Of a stretch of 17,923 bases of DNA, positions 5,216 to 11,484 are shown piece by piece. Positions within the stretch are counted from its first letter, which is position 1; the number at the start of each line of letters is the position of its first letter. The notes beneath the pieces are model-generated. The model ran no database searches. It was not told the origin of the DNA and saw only the letters and a list, made by a program, of their open reading frames with translations. The DNA is from RGIG2041 sp045537695 (lineage in GTDB: Bacteria; Bacillota; Clostridia; UBA1381; UMGS1253), in contig JAZSQB010000074.1 of the NCBI GenBank assembly GCA_045537695.1, positions 1 through 17,923 on the forward strand. The letters run 5' to 3'. A program made the position numbers and the translations under genes.

Positions 5216-5949
5216 CAAACGCCATGAAGCTGGCTATGATGCGCAGCAACATGAACAACGGCGGCGAGATGCGCAGCGGCGGCGATATGGAAATGCGCAA
5301 CGATATGCGCGGCGGCATGCGTGGGGAAATGCGTGGCGGCATGCAGGACGATATGCGCGGCGGCTACGGCAGCAACGAAATGCGCGGCGAGATGGAAAAC
5401 GCCTTTCGCGACCGCCGCGGACGCAGGCACTACGACAACGGGCGCTTTGCACCGCGCGGCGAAATGGATGCGGAGATGGAAATGGAAAGCGGTTATTACG
5501 AGCCGCCCCGCATGGCGCGTGAGTTTGAAGGCCGTGAAGTCCTGGGCTTTCGCGGCGGCAACATGGTCGAGTTCCCGAAGGGCGACGAAATGCAGCACCG
5601 GCAGTCTGAGATGCAAATGGGCAAGGGCGGCATGAAAAGCAAGAAGCTGGACAAGCAGACTGTGGAAAAGTGGCTGCAGCAGATGCAGAACGCGGACGGC
5701 AGCAGGGGCGCGCACTGGACTATGGAGCAGGTGCATAAGCTCATGTCCCAGAAGGGCATCGAGCAGGATCCCGTCATGTTCTGGGCGGCGCTCAATATGA
5801 TGTATTCCGACTATTGCGAGATCGCGCAGAAATACGGCCTGAACCACGACGGCTATTATATCGACCTCGCCGAAGCCTTTTTGGACGATGAGGACGTCAA
5901 GGGCGACAAGCTGTCAAAATACTATTTTGGCGTTGTCAAGGCACAGTAA
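5212..5949 (+). CDS. Met/Arg/Gly-rich protein with conserved helical C-terminal domain, 245 aa
   Basis: Residues 1 to about 75 are low-complexity, with repeated MRGGM/MRGEM-like units and little predicted fold. Residues about 75-140 are polar. From about 145, a helical domain reads DKQTVEKWLQQMQNADGS, HWTMEQVHKLMSQKGIEQDP, MFWAALNMMYSDYCEIAQKYGL, YIDLAEAFLDDEDVKGDKL. The (A/V)MNMMYSDY and AxAxLxDxD motifs identify a domain seen widely in gut Clostridia phages, function unknown. It overlaps the upstream gene by ATGA and is followed by a strong terminator. Confidence 0.85.
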   Translation: MTNAMKLAMMRSNMNNGGEMRSGGDMEMRNDMRGGMRGEMRGGMQDDMRGGYGSNEMRGEMENAFRDRRGRRHYDNGRFAPRGEMDAEMEMESGYYEPPRMAREFEGREVLGFRGGNMVEFPKGDEMQHRQSEMQMGKGGMKSKKLDKQTVEKWLQQMQNADGSRGAHWTMEQVHKLMSQKGIEQDPVMFWAALNMMYSDYCEIAQKYGLNHDGYYIDLAEAFLDDEDVKGDKLSKYYFGVVKAQ

Positions 5950-5973
5950 AACCGCAAAATCGAACCCGGCAAA

Positions 5974-6008
5974 AGAGGGAGGCAAGCGCCTCCCTCTGTT
6001 TGTTTTTC
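5974..6008 (+). terminator. Strong Rho-independent terminator
   Basis: AGAGGGAGGC and GCCTCCCTCT form a perfect 10-pair stem with a 4-base loop, followed by GTTTGTTTTT. It closes the cassette and insulates it from the attachment region. Confidence 0.95.
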
Positions 6009-6129
6009 TGTGCGCCTGAATTGGCTGAAATTTTGACAACAATTTTGACAACAAAATACTTGTATTTATTGCAGGATTTTTATGTTTTTTTGTTTTTTCG
6101 CATCGCGATTTTTGACCTCCGAAAACATG

Positions 6130-6164
6130 AAAAAAGCCTTGAAACTCAATGGTTTCAAGGCTTT
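6130..6164 (-). terminator. Terminator behind the tRNA-Tyr fragment
   Basis: On the minus strand AAAGCCTTGAAAC and GTTTCAAGGCTTT form a perfect 13-pair stem with a 6-base loop, followed by a T run (complement of 6130-6132 plus stem Ts). It directly abuts the CCA end, so it probably replaces the host tRNA terminator after integration. Confidence 0.85.
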
Positions 6165-6222
6165 GGTGGGAGCGGGTGGATTCGAACCACCGAAGTCATT
6201 GACAACAGATTTACAGTCTGTT
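6164..6222 (-). tRNA. tRNA-Tyr(GTA) 3' fragment (att core), not a complete tRNA
   Basis: On the minus strand this reads as an anticodon arm ACAGACTGTAAATCTGT (GTA at 6214-6212), a long variable arm, the T arm GGTGG-TTCGAAT-CCACC, the acceptor 3' strand CGCTCCC, A, and encoded CCA (6166-6164). The D arm and 5' acceptor strand are absent upstream, where AT-rich repeat DNA replaces them. It is therefore the crossover segment that restores a host tRNA-Tyr gene on integration, not a functional gene. The host tRNA should begin with GGGAGCG or similar. Confidence 0.85.
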
Positions 6223-6287
6223 ATTTCCCCTGTGTTTTCAACACTTTTAACAAAATTGACAACAATTTTGACCACCTTGACACAAAA

Positions 6288-7355
6288 TCACTTCGACATT
6301 TGTGCGAACGCTTTGTCAAGCGCTTCGATGGACTGTGCCCGTTTTTTGTTTCTCAAGTGCGTGTAAATATCCCGCGTTGTTGTGGGACTTGCGTGACCCA
6401 AAATCGCCTGCATGGTCAGCTCGTCAACTCCGGCCTCGAATCCCATTGTCGCCATTCCGTGACGCAGCTGATGTACTCCGATCGTCGGCTTACCGTTACC
6501 GTCCACAAGCCCTACTGCAGCACAGTATCGTTTCCACGCGCCTTCATATTCTCGTTCAGTCATGTAACCGCTGGCTTTCGGGTTTCGATTGCTCGGTTTG
6601 CTTGGAAAAAGGAGGTCTGAATTTTTTGCACCTTTCGGTTTCACCAGTAAGGGCGCTAATACCGCCATGATAGGCACATCCCGGACGCCCGCCTGCGTCT
6701 TTGGCGGCTTCACTACCGGGTTCGCGTGCACGGTATAGTCCAGCGCTTTCGTGACGGAAATATACCCGTCCTTTATGTCGCCCCAAGTGAGCGCAAGCGC
6801 CTCTGCCTTTCTCAGGCCGGTGCAGGCAACCAGCGCGGGAAACAATCCAAAAGGCTCTTTTACATTTTGCATGATGGTGTTGAAAACGCTTTCGTCCGGC
6901 GCCTCTCTCCTGTTTCGTTTCGCGCCTTTCGGCATCGCAACGCCAATCGCCGGGTTGTGCTGGATATACCCGCAAACCAGCGCATGATCCAGTATCATGC
7001 GGAACAGGCTGCGTCTTGTGCTTATGATCGTTGCGGAGTACCCCTGCGCCGCGCTGCGCTTCAAATCGTTTATGACATCCAGCGCAGTAATGTCTGCTAC
7101 ATCTTTGTCGCCGTGCGTGGAGACGATGTCTTCATAATGCGGCCTGTAGTTTAGCCAGGTCTTTGCGCCGATCTCCTCACGGTGCAAATTCTCCCAGCTT
7201 TCGGCAACACGCGAAAACAGGCGGCTGTCGTCCTTTTTGTTTTCAAACTCCCGCATTTTTCGCAGTACATCCGCTTTGGTTGCACCGTAAAAATATTTCC
7301 TTTTGCCGTTGATGCTGACGGTTTCGCACCACCGCCCGTCACTGCGCTTTAACAT
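6288..7355 (-). CDS. int: Tyrosine recombinase / phage integrase
   Basis: 355 residues with the typical layout: a short beta-rich arm-binding N-terminus (residues 1-45), a core-binding SAM-like domain (about 48-145) and the catalytic domain (about 150-355). Catalytic residues are R182 (CTGLRKAEALAL), K219 (KPPKTQAGVRDVP), H295 and R298 (HQLRH), H321 (LGHASP) and the nucleophile Y331 (RDIYTHL). It would join attP to a host tRNA-Tyr gene. The gene ends three bases from the arm-type repeats, as is usual. It lies 23 bases downstream of the regulator gene and is probably cotranscribed. The ATG at 7355 has only a weak GGCGG ribosome site. Confidence 0.97.
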   Translation of the reverse strand: MLKRSDGRWCETVSINGKRKYFYGATKADVLRKMREFENKKDDSRLFSRVAESWENLHREEIGAKTWLNYRPHYEDIVSTHGDKDVADITALDVINDLKRSAAQGYSATIISTRRSLFRMILDHALVCGYIQHNPAIGVAMPKGAKRNRREAPDESVFNTIMQNVKEPFGLFPALVACTGLRKAEALALTWGDIKDGYISVTKALDYTVHANPVVKPPKTQAGVRDVPIMAVLAPLLVKPKGAKNSDLLFPSKPSNRNPKASGYMTEREYEGAWKRYCAAVGLVDGNGKPTIGVHQLRHGMATMGFEAGVDELTMQAILGHASPTTTRDIYTHLRNKKRAQSIEALDKAFAQMSK

Positions 7356-7378
7356 GCAACCACCGCCTTCCGCACAGC

Positions 7379-7963
7379 TCAGTTGTTGTCGATGTACTTA
7401 TCGACGATTTTTGACTTGCGTCGGTTTTCCTCCTGCAAATAATCGACGGTTTCCCGCAGCCGGTCGACCTGTTTGAGCAGATACGCAATTTTCCGCTGCG
7501 CCTCGCCGCGGATCTCGTTCATCTCCGCCTGATAGGATGCATGGATATCGTCAAGCGCCTTTCGGTAATCTTCGTTATCGTTAAGGACGCGTTCCAACTC
7601 GCGGGAAGCCTGCAAAAGCTCATTGGAGCTGTCCGGCACATCCTCCAGAAACGCCATATAGCACGGGAACTGGTTAGACGACCCGATAACCACATCCTCA
7701 ATGGCGCGTGCCGTTTCTCTGTAAATATCCTGTTCCACCTTCATCGCCATAATGCGCTCGACCGTTTTCAATGAAACGCCGGATTTCTCCGCAATTTCCT
7801 GATTGGTCAACCCGGCAACGTCTTTCATGTCGCGCATATACTCGCACCAGCGCAGCAGCGGCATGGCGGATGTTCTGGGCCCGTCACACTTAATACCCTT
7901 GAACTCGCATCCAAGGCAGCGGTTATACGGCTTGTCGGTCATGCTTGCAATTGCTTTTTTCAA
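7379..7963 (-). CDS. Helix-turn-helix regulator with Cys knuckle and coiled coil
   Basis: 194 residues. The N-terminus has a Cys cluster and motif (NRCLGCEFKGIKCDGPRTSAM) seen in Clostridia phage regulators. Residues about 46-75 form an HTH (GLTNQEIAEKSGVSLKTVERIMAM). The C-terminal third is a long coiled coil (about 115-190). It could regulate excision or lysogeny, given that it sits directly before the integrase. The start is uncertain: TTG at 7963 has AGGTGG upstream at fair spacing, while ATG at 7942 matches the usual MTDKPYNRC-type beginning but lacks a ribosome site. Confidence 0.8.
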   Translation of the reverse strand: MKKAIASMTDKPYNRCLGCEFKGIKCDGPRTSAMPLLRWCEYMRDMKDVAGLTNQEIAEKSGVSLKTVERIMAMKVEQDIYRETARAIEDVVIGSSNQFPCYMAFLEDVPDSSNELLQASRELERVLNDNEDYRKALDDIHASYQAEMNEIRGEAQRKIAYLLKQVDRLRETVDYLQEENRRKSKIVDKYIDNN

Positions 7964-8189
7964 AAACAGCCACCACCTGTCATTGTTTAAGGTTCTTCCC
8001 GCAATGCATGTCCGTTTTCCCGGACGAACTATGCGGGCGAAACCCCATAGAATACGCTGTAAATTCCGACTGTGTCATGGTAGGCTGTAAGTGGGTTAAG
8101 AAACCCGCTCAGCCTTTCGGGGCGGCGTGGGGGCGGTTTGTTTGGCGACAGGCGCTCCCACGCCATTTGTAAAAAGGAGAAATGCAAAA

Positions 8190-8366
8190 TTGTATAATGA
8201 TCTGAAGGAGCGCCGCCGCACGGTGAAGCGGATCGCAGCGCTCGGGGAACAGGATTTTGAAACGGTGTTGTTTTATCTTCTTGGCGACGACACAGAGCGC
8301 GATGCAGCCATGAAAATACTTGCAGACGCCTCCCGTCCGTATTATCGGACGCGCCGCCCGGTATGA
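8190..8366 (+). CDS. Small helical protein, TTG start, 58 aa
   Basis: The frame reads YNDLKERRRTVKRIAALGEQ, DFETVLFYLLGDDTERDAAMKIL and a short basic tail: two to three helices. AAAAAGGAG is followed ten bases on by TTG (8190); the longer upstream reading has no ribosome site. An ATG just before (8183) opens only a 7-codon frame. Unknown function. It is a plus-strand gene between two minus-strand groups, so it probably has its own promoter, though I see no clear one. Confidence 0.55.
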   Translation: MYNDLKERRRTVKRIAALGEQDFETVLFYLLGDDTERDAAMKILADASRPYYRTRRPV

Positions 8367-8409
8367 TGAACGCACTGACAAGGCGGGTCGAGAACGGAGA
8401 CAAAACAAA

Positions 8410-8523
8410 ATGGAAGAAGAAACACGGGAAGTGATAATTTCGAAGTTATACGAATTGGTCAACGCCGCCACGGAGGAGGCGTGCGCCGAAATTCTCTACA
8501 CACTTGAAGAACTTGGATATTAA
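8410..8523 (+). CDS. Small acidic helical protein, 37 aa
   Basis: MEEETREVIISKLYELVNAATEEACAEILYTLEELGY read as two amphipathic helices, shaped like small phage proteins with a KLYELV...ILYxLEEL pattern. A GGAG at 8396-8399 lies 10 bases upstream. It ends just before a bidirectional terminator. Confidence 0.55.
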   Translation: MEEETREVIISKLYELVNAATEEACAEILYTLEELGY

Positions 8524-8526
8524 CGG

Positions 8527-8558
8527 AAAGCCGCTCGGAAACGGGCGGCTTATTTTAT
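8527..8558. terminator. Bidirectional terminator between convergent genes
   Basis: AAGCCGCTC and GGGCGGCTT pair (one G-U) with a 6-base loop. Plus-strand T-rich tail TTATTTTATT; on the minus strand the stem is followed by TTTCC. It serves the 8410 gene and the convergent 8558-9055 gene. Confidence 0.85.
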
Positions 8559-9055
8559 TATTCAATCCAACGCTCTTCGTCAAAGAACTCTTCGTCATAT
8601 GTTTCAACCGAAAAGAAGTCCTCTGCCTGCCTCATGCCTTCTTCGTCCGGCTCTTGGTATTGCTCGGCGATATTTTCGATTCCGTTTTTGGCGTGGTTAT
8701 ATCCTACGATATAAGCCGACACAAACTCGTCGTATGTGTAGCATCCCTTTTCCCAAAAGCGCTCGTTTATGTAACTTCGCAGCTCTTCGTAGCTCATTTC
8801 GTCGAGGCTATACCAAAAGTAATCCCTGAGTTCCTCGTCGAATGTATCCGACTCAAAATACGCTTGATTTTCTTTATAGGCGTTTTCGTATCCTACTTCT
8901 TTCCCGCGTTCATATGCCGCATCAATTTCATTCTGCCTCTCATACGCGCGTTCGTCCGCCTCTTGTTCGCACCCATAAGAAAAGATTATGAGCAACGCGA
9001 TGACGGCGACAACCGGCAAAAACTCATGGAAAAAGTTTAAGACCTTTTTCACCAT
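8558..9055 (-). CDS. Membrane-anchored acidic protein (lipoprotein-like), 165 aa
   Basis: An N-terminal anchor (residues about 12-27, LPVVAVIALLIIFSYG, then C28) resembles a lipoprotein or signal-anchor segment, although SYGC is an imperfect lipobox. The rest is highly acidic and helical, rich in Glu, Asp and Tyr, with WYSLDEMSYEELRSYINERF and AYIVGYNHA. The ATG at 9055 has AAAGGGGTGG before it; the upstream frame has none. It lies 10 bases after the previous gene in the repressor operon, so it should be expressed in the lysogen. Candidate superinfection-exclusion or host-modifying protein, by position only. Confidence 0.7.
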   Translation of the reverse strand: MVKKVLNFFHEFLPVVAVIALLIIFSYGCEQEADERAYERQNEIDAAYERGKEVGYENAYKENQAYFESDTFDEELRDYFWYSLDEMSYEELRSYINERFWEKGCYTYDEFVSAYIVGYNHAKNGIENIAEQYQEPDEEGMRQAEDFFSVETYDEEFFDEERWIE

Positions 9056-9065
9056 TGCCACCCCT

Positions 9066-9452
9066 TTATGGTTCACAATTCTTGCACGGCTTATACCCTT
9101 TTGCGACTGCACTGCTTCGTTCTGAAATATACTCTCTGTTTTTCTCCTCGGGCAAAGATACGCAACTGGACTTATGAAACACCATCGTCTTTTTGTTCGC
9201 TATGTATTCCCCATGCGCACTTTTTGCTTCGGTGCGAGGCGACGGTTGTGTTAATTGCGTGTAATCCTGGGAGCGCAACCCTTCCAACTGCGTTTGCGCT
9301 TCACTCAGCTCTCGTTGCAGTTTCTCAATCTCAGTTCGCTTTGCTTGCAGCTCCGCTTCGTGCGTTTGGGTCATGGTTGCGATTGTCAATCCGGCTACAA
9401 CCAAAAGCGCCATAAGAAAAGCCAAAAGCGCATCCTTGCCGCGCCCCCTCAC
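9066..9452 (-). CDS. Secreted/membrane protein with Ada-like zinc-binding domain
   Basis: 128 residues: a membrane segment (residues about 9-26, LLAFLMALLVVAGLTIAT), a coiled coil (about 32-62) and a C-terminal domain reading YIANKKTMVFHKSSC...GYKPCKNCEP. That pattern (GNxxxxxFHxxxC, then GYxPCxxC) matches the small Ada-type metal-binding domain often found outside the cell in Firmicutes. The GTG at 9452 overlaps the repressor stop (GTGA) and follows AGAGGT, so translation is probably coupled. A DNA-repair role is unlikely for an exported copy. Expressed in lysogeny by position. Confidence 0.75.
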   Translation of the reverse strand: MRGRGKDALLAFLMALLVVAGLTIATMTQTHEAELQAKRTEIEKLQRELSEAQTQLEGLRSQDYTQLTQPSPRTEAKSAHGEYIANKKTMVFHKSSCVSLPEEKNREYISERSSAVAKGYKPCKNCEP

Positions 9453-9814
9453 TTTCTCAACCTCTCTGTGATCACCGCAAGCAGATCCAACAGCTCCTGA
9501 TCGCTGCCGTTCTGCGCGATTTCGTCAATCTTCTCCAACACGATTTCCTTTGCGCTTCGCTCGTCGCCCATTTTGGCGGCGGGCGTTTTTTCGTCTGTTT
9601 CGCCCTTGAGCCATTCAACGGAAACATCGTATTGTTCCGCGATTTGGTACAGATAGTTTCTATATGACGCATTTCGACCGGCTTGCCAATCAGAAACGAT
9701 TTGCGGGTGATTTAATCCGATTTTTTCCGCAAACGCCTTTTTGGCGCCATGCATCAACTTTCCGTCCGGCTTTTTGGGAAGCAAAGACAGTATTCTATTG
9801 AGCGTTTCATCCAT
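9449..9814 (-). CDS. XRE-family (CI-like) repressor
   Basis: 121 residues. The N-terminal helix-turn-helix (about residues 25-48: KKAFAEKIGLNHPQIVSDWQAGRN) is followed by YLYQIAEQYDVSVEWLKGETDE, the closing helix and hallmark of XRE repressors. The C-terminus is helical (EIVLEKIDEIAQ to ITERLRK) with no LexA-type protease residues seen, so induction may use another route. The ATG at 9814 follows CGGGTGA at fitting spacing. It is the first gene of the minus operon running from the divergent promoter at 9849-9901 and would bind the inverted repeat there. Confidence 0.85.
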   Translation of the reverse strand: MDETLNRILSLLPKKPDGKLMHGAKKAFAEKIGLNHPQIVSDWQAGRNASYRNYLYQIAEQYDVSVEWLKGETDEKTPAAKMGDERSAKEIVLEKIDEIAQNGSDQELLDLLAVITERLRK

Positions 9815-9848
9815 TTTGTTCACCCGCAAATTGTGCGCATCGCACAAA

Positions 9849-9901
9849 AATATACAAACACTTCATTTCCTATTGCAAGTGAAGTATTTATGAGTTATTA
9901 T
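9849..9901. promoter_or_regulatory. Divergent lysogeny/early promoters with shared TTGCAA -35 and operator
   Basis: TTGCAA at 9873-9878 reads the same on both strands. Minus: TTGCAA, 18 bases, TATATT (complement of 9849-9854), driving the repressor. Plus: TTGCAA, 17 bases, TATTAT (9896-9901), driving the early side. Around the shared hexamer, AACACTTCA (9857-9865) and TGAAGTATT (9880-9888) form an inverted repeat with one mismatch, lying between it and both -10 boxes. This is the probable repressor/Cro operator. Confidence 0.7.
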
Positions 9902-10004
9902 GTAACCGCACCCACGAATTGTAGACGCAGCAACCCCTATGTGCCACAACTTATTGCGTTTCGTGTGGCTGCAAAAACAAGCTCACATCGGTTCAACCCA
10001 AGGC

Positions 10005-10106
10005 TTACCCGCCTATGACGTTGAGGATTTTCCGGCTTTTACCAAAGGCGAAGATGGAATAGCCGTTTTTGCGGATGTTTTTAATCCGCACAAGCGTAAT
10101 TCTCAA
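10005..10106 (-). CDS. Small basic protein, TTG start, 33 aa
   Basis: The frame reads RITLVRIKNIRKNGYSIFAFG then KSRKILNVIGG: a short basic beta-rich peptide. An exceptionally strong AAAGGAGGTGA ribosome site (complement of 10112-10122) lies eight bases from TTG at 10106. The GTG inside the ribosome site is too close to be the start. It points towards the repressor in an otherwise empty stretch between the divergent promoter and the early operon. Unknown function; possibly a small regulator. Confidence 0.4.
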   Translation of the reverse strand: MRITLVRIKNIRKNGYSIFAFGKSRKILNVIGG

Positions 10107-10222
10107 ACGCGTCACCTCCTTTCACATCTTTCCTTCCGCGGCTCTATGGCTCTGTTAGGGGAAGTGAAAGAAAGCAGGGGAAAGCGACCCGCCCAACCAT
10201 GAATCGGTGTGAACGCACTGGC

Positions 10223-10273
10223 ATAAAACGGTGTTAACTTGTGTCTCGCAAACTCATATTAGCACCGTTTTAT
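10223..10273 (+). promoter_or_regulatory. Inverted repeat with internal promoter-like element
   Basis: ATAAAACGGTG (10223-10233) and CACCGTTTTAT (10263-10273) are perfect 11-base inverted arms separated by 29 bases. Between them is a weak promoter-like pair, TTAACT (10234-10239) and TATTAG after 17 bases. It lies 57 bases upstream of the Cro-like gene and is a candidate operator for it. Confidence 0.5.
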
Positions 10274-10329
10274 GTGCAGTGTCAATATAAAAACTCATTT
10301 TTATGAGGTTTCAAAGGAGGCGAAACACC

Positions 10330-10539
10330 ACGAATCTGAGGGATTTGCGCAAATCCCGTCGCATGCAGCAAAGCGAGATTGCGCGGGCGCTGAACGTCAG
10401 CCAGTCCGCCGTAAGCTGCTGGGAAGCGGGAAAAACAGGCGTGTGCCGAAAGCATAGAACGCGCCTGTGTGAGCTGTTCGGCTGCACGGAGGAAGAGCTT
10501 TCCGCCGCGCTGGTCGAAACGAGAAAGGAGCGTGCCTGA
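10330..10539 (+). CDS. Cro-like XRE helix-turn-helix protein, apparent ACG start
   Basis: The frame reads NLRDLRKSRRM, then QQSEIARALNVSQSAVSCWE (HTH, about residues 13-32) and HRTRLCELFGCTEEELSAAL: a minimal single-domain XRE protein of 69 residues. AAGGAGG (10314-10320) lies nine bases before ACG (10330-10332), which is exactly where the expected MNLRDLR start falls. The in-frame ATG at 10303 precedes the ribosome site and would add a basic leader encoded by the ribosome site itself. A start at ACG is thus likely. Probable Cro counterpart of the 9449-9814 repressor and first gene of the early operon. Confidence 0.7.
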   Translation, partial: TNLRDLRKSRRMQQSEIARALNVSQSAVSCWEAGKTGVCRKHRTRLCELFGCTEEELSAALVETRKERA

Positions 10540-10540
10540 C

Positions 10541-10729
10541 TTGGCAAGGGAAAAGGAGCATTACCGCGCCGTTCTGGAAGACATCATCAGCTTTGCAGGC
10601 GGCAAGCGCGTGCTCAGCGTCAAAGCCGTGTCGAACTACACGGGCAAAACGGAATGGTGGTGCAAAAAGCATCTGCCGTTCAAGGACAACTGCATTTCCG
10701 CCGTTGTTCTGGCGCGGGCGCTGGCATGA
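10541..10729 (+). CDS. Small HTH/excisionase-like protein, TTG start, 62 aa
   Basis: Reads AREKEHYRAVLEDIISFAGG, KRVLSVKAVSNYTGKTEWWCKKHLPFKDN, CISAVVLARALA. The middle (VLSVKAVSNYTGKTEWWCKK) has the helix-turn-helix-wing shape of MerR/excisionase-type small DNA-binding proteins. GAAAGGAG (10523-10530) is ten bases before TTG at 10541, one base after the previous stop; the longer upstream frame lies inside the previous gene. Could be the excisionase or an early regulator. Confidence 0.7.
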   Translation: MAREKEHYRAVLEDIISFAGGKRVLSVKAVSNYTGKTEWWCKKHLPFKDNCISAVVLARALA

Positions 10730-10740
10730 GGAGGTGCGGC

Positions 10741-10878
10741 ATGGACAAGGCAAAACGCCGCCGTCTGGCTGTTTCCGCCGTGGAGCAGATCATCGTCGGC
10801 CTCTTTCTTGTCGGCGGCTATGTCATGCTTGCCGTCGTCGGCGAGCTGCTCTGCAGGCTGTTCGGGGTGGGCGCATGA
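10741..10878 (+). CDS. Small membrane protein, 45 aa
   Basis: A basic start (MDKAKRRRLA) then one long hydrophobic segment (about residues 17-42). The ATG follows GGAGGTG; its reading starts after the previous gene's stop region and its own stop overlaps the next gene (ATGA). Positive-inside topology suggests N-terminus in the cytoplasm. Function unknown. Confidence 0.7.
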   Translation: MDKAKRRRLAVSAVEQIIVGLFLVGGYVMLAVVGELLCRLFGVGA

Positions 10879-11063
10879 GTGATAAGTCCCCCTGCTTTGG
10901 CTGCGAGCACGCAGGCTGCGGCAATCACGCAAACTGCGAGGCCTACATGGCGTATTACGCAAGACGTCGCGCAGAGAGCGCCGAACGCATCGCCAAAGGC
11001 GAAACCTGGGCATATCTGCGCGACACCAGCAACAAAATTATGAAAAGGAGGAATTTGGATTAA
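10875..11063 (+). CDS. Small Cys-rich (zinc knuckle) protein, 62 aa
   Basis: MSDKSPCFGCEHAGCGNHANCEAY gives a CxxC...C...C cluster that could hold one zinc, followed by a helix (YARRRAESAERIAKG) and basic tail (KIMKRRNLD). The ATG overlaps the previous stop (ATGA), so coupled translation is likely. A pattern common in early operons of Clostridia phages; role unknown. Its last codons contain the ribosome site of the next gene. Confidence 0.75.
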   Translation: MSDKSPCFGCEHAGCGNHANCEAYMAYYARRRAESAERIAKGETWAYLRDTSNKIMKRRNLD

Positions 11064-11484
11064 CCCGAAACAGTATTGCATCGACGCGGGCATCAGCACA
11101 AAAGACTTTGTCGTGCGGGCGAAAAGCCTCAAGCCGAAGTACAGCAAATCCATCCATAGCTTTTGCTCGAACCCCGATTACGGCTGTGTCCTTGCGCCGG
11201 AGCTCGAAGCCCTGTTCGCGCAGACACCGGCGCCGCAGGAGAAACCGCGAAAAAAGGCAAACCGCCGCAAGCCGGATCAGTACACCTTCCGACTGACGCC
11301 GGAGGACACGGAAAAATTCAACGAGGCGCGCGCCTACTATCGGCACGATATGCAGTCTGCGGCAGAATTTGCCGTAGCGCTGTATATAGAAAAAGCCGCC
11401 CTTGAAGCTGGCACTTCAAAGACGGCAAAAGTGAATAACACCACCGAGAGCATAACAGAAAGCGAGGCCGATGTCAATGTATAA
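11059..11484 (+). CDS. Small DNA-binding-like protein, apparent ATT start
   Basis: Reads NPKQYCIDAGISTKDFVVRA, KSLKPKYSKSIHSFCSNPD, a Pro/Lys linker and a C-terminal Arc/RHH-like segment (PDQYTFRLTPEDTEKFNEARAYY, about residues 72-95). The first in-frame GTG (11113) would cut the conserved N-terminal part. AAAAGGAGG (11044-11052) lies seven bases before ATT at 11059-11061, where an MNPKQYC start is expected. ATT is the start codon of infC, so use is plausible. It overlaps the previous stop by five bases. 141 residues; function unknown. Confidence 0.65.
   Translation: MNPKQYCIDAGISTKDFVVRAKSLKPKYSKSIHSFCSNPDYGCVLAPELEALFAQTPAPQEKPRKKANRRKPDQYTFRLTPEDTEKFNEARAYYRHDMQSAAEFAVALYIEKAALEAGTSKTAKVNNTTESITESEADVNV

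Larger units (their letters stand above)
6031..6285. other. Probable attP site with arm-type repeats
   Basis: The 3' part of a tRNA-Tyr gene (6164-6222) is flanked by integrase arm-type repeats. On the left is a perfect tandem TTTTGACAACAA at 6031-6042 and 6043-6054. On the right is TTGACAACAA at 6256-6265, then TTTTGACCACC at 6266-6276 and CTTGACACAA at 6276-6285. The integrase gene starts three bases further on. In an integrated prophage only one side would carry phage DNA. Here phage-type genes lie on both sides, which fits an uninserted attP in a circular or replicating phage genome. Confidence 0.7.

Noticed and set aside
6164..6222. Complete tRNA-Tyr gene
   Set aside because: The D arm and 5' acceptor strand are absent, so only an att core fragment.
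8008..8172. Possible 54-residue plus-strand gene in the gap before 8190
   Set aside because: Weak AAGG-only ribosome site, no recognisable domain; kept out of the features.
8363..8434. 23-codon frame overlapping the 8190 stop (ATGA)
   Set aside because: Basic random-looking peptide overlapping the better supported 8410 gene.
9939..10202. Plus-strand 87-residue frame after the early promoter
   Set aside because: No ribosome site, no fold; it overlaps the better supported minus-strand frame at 10005-10106.
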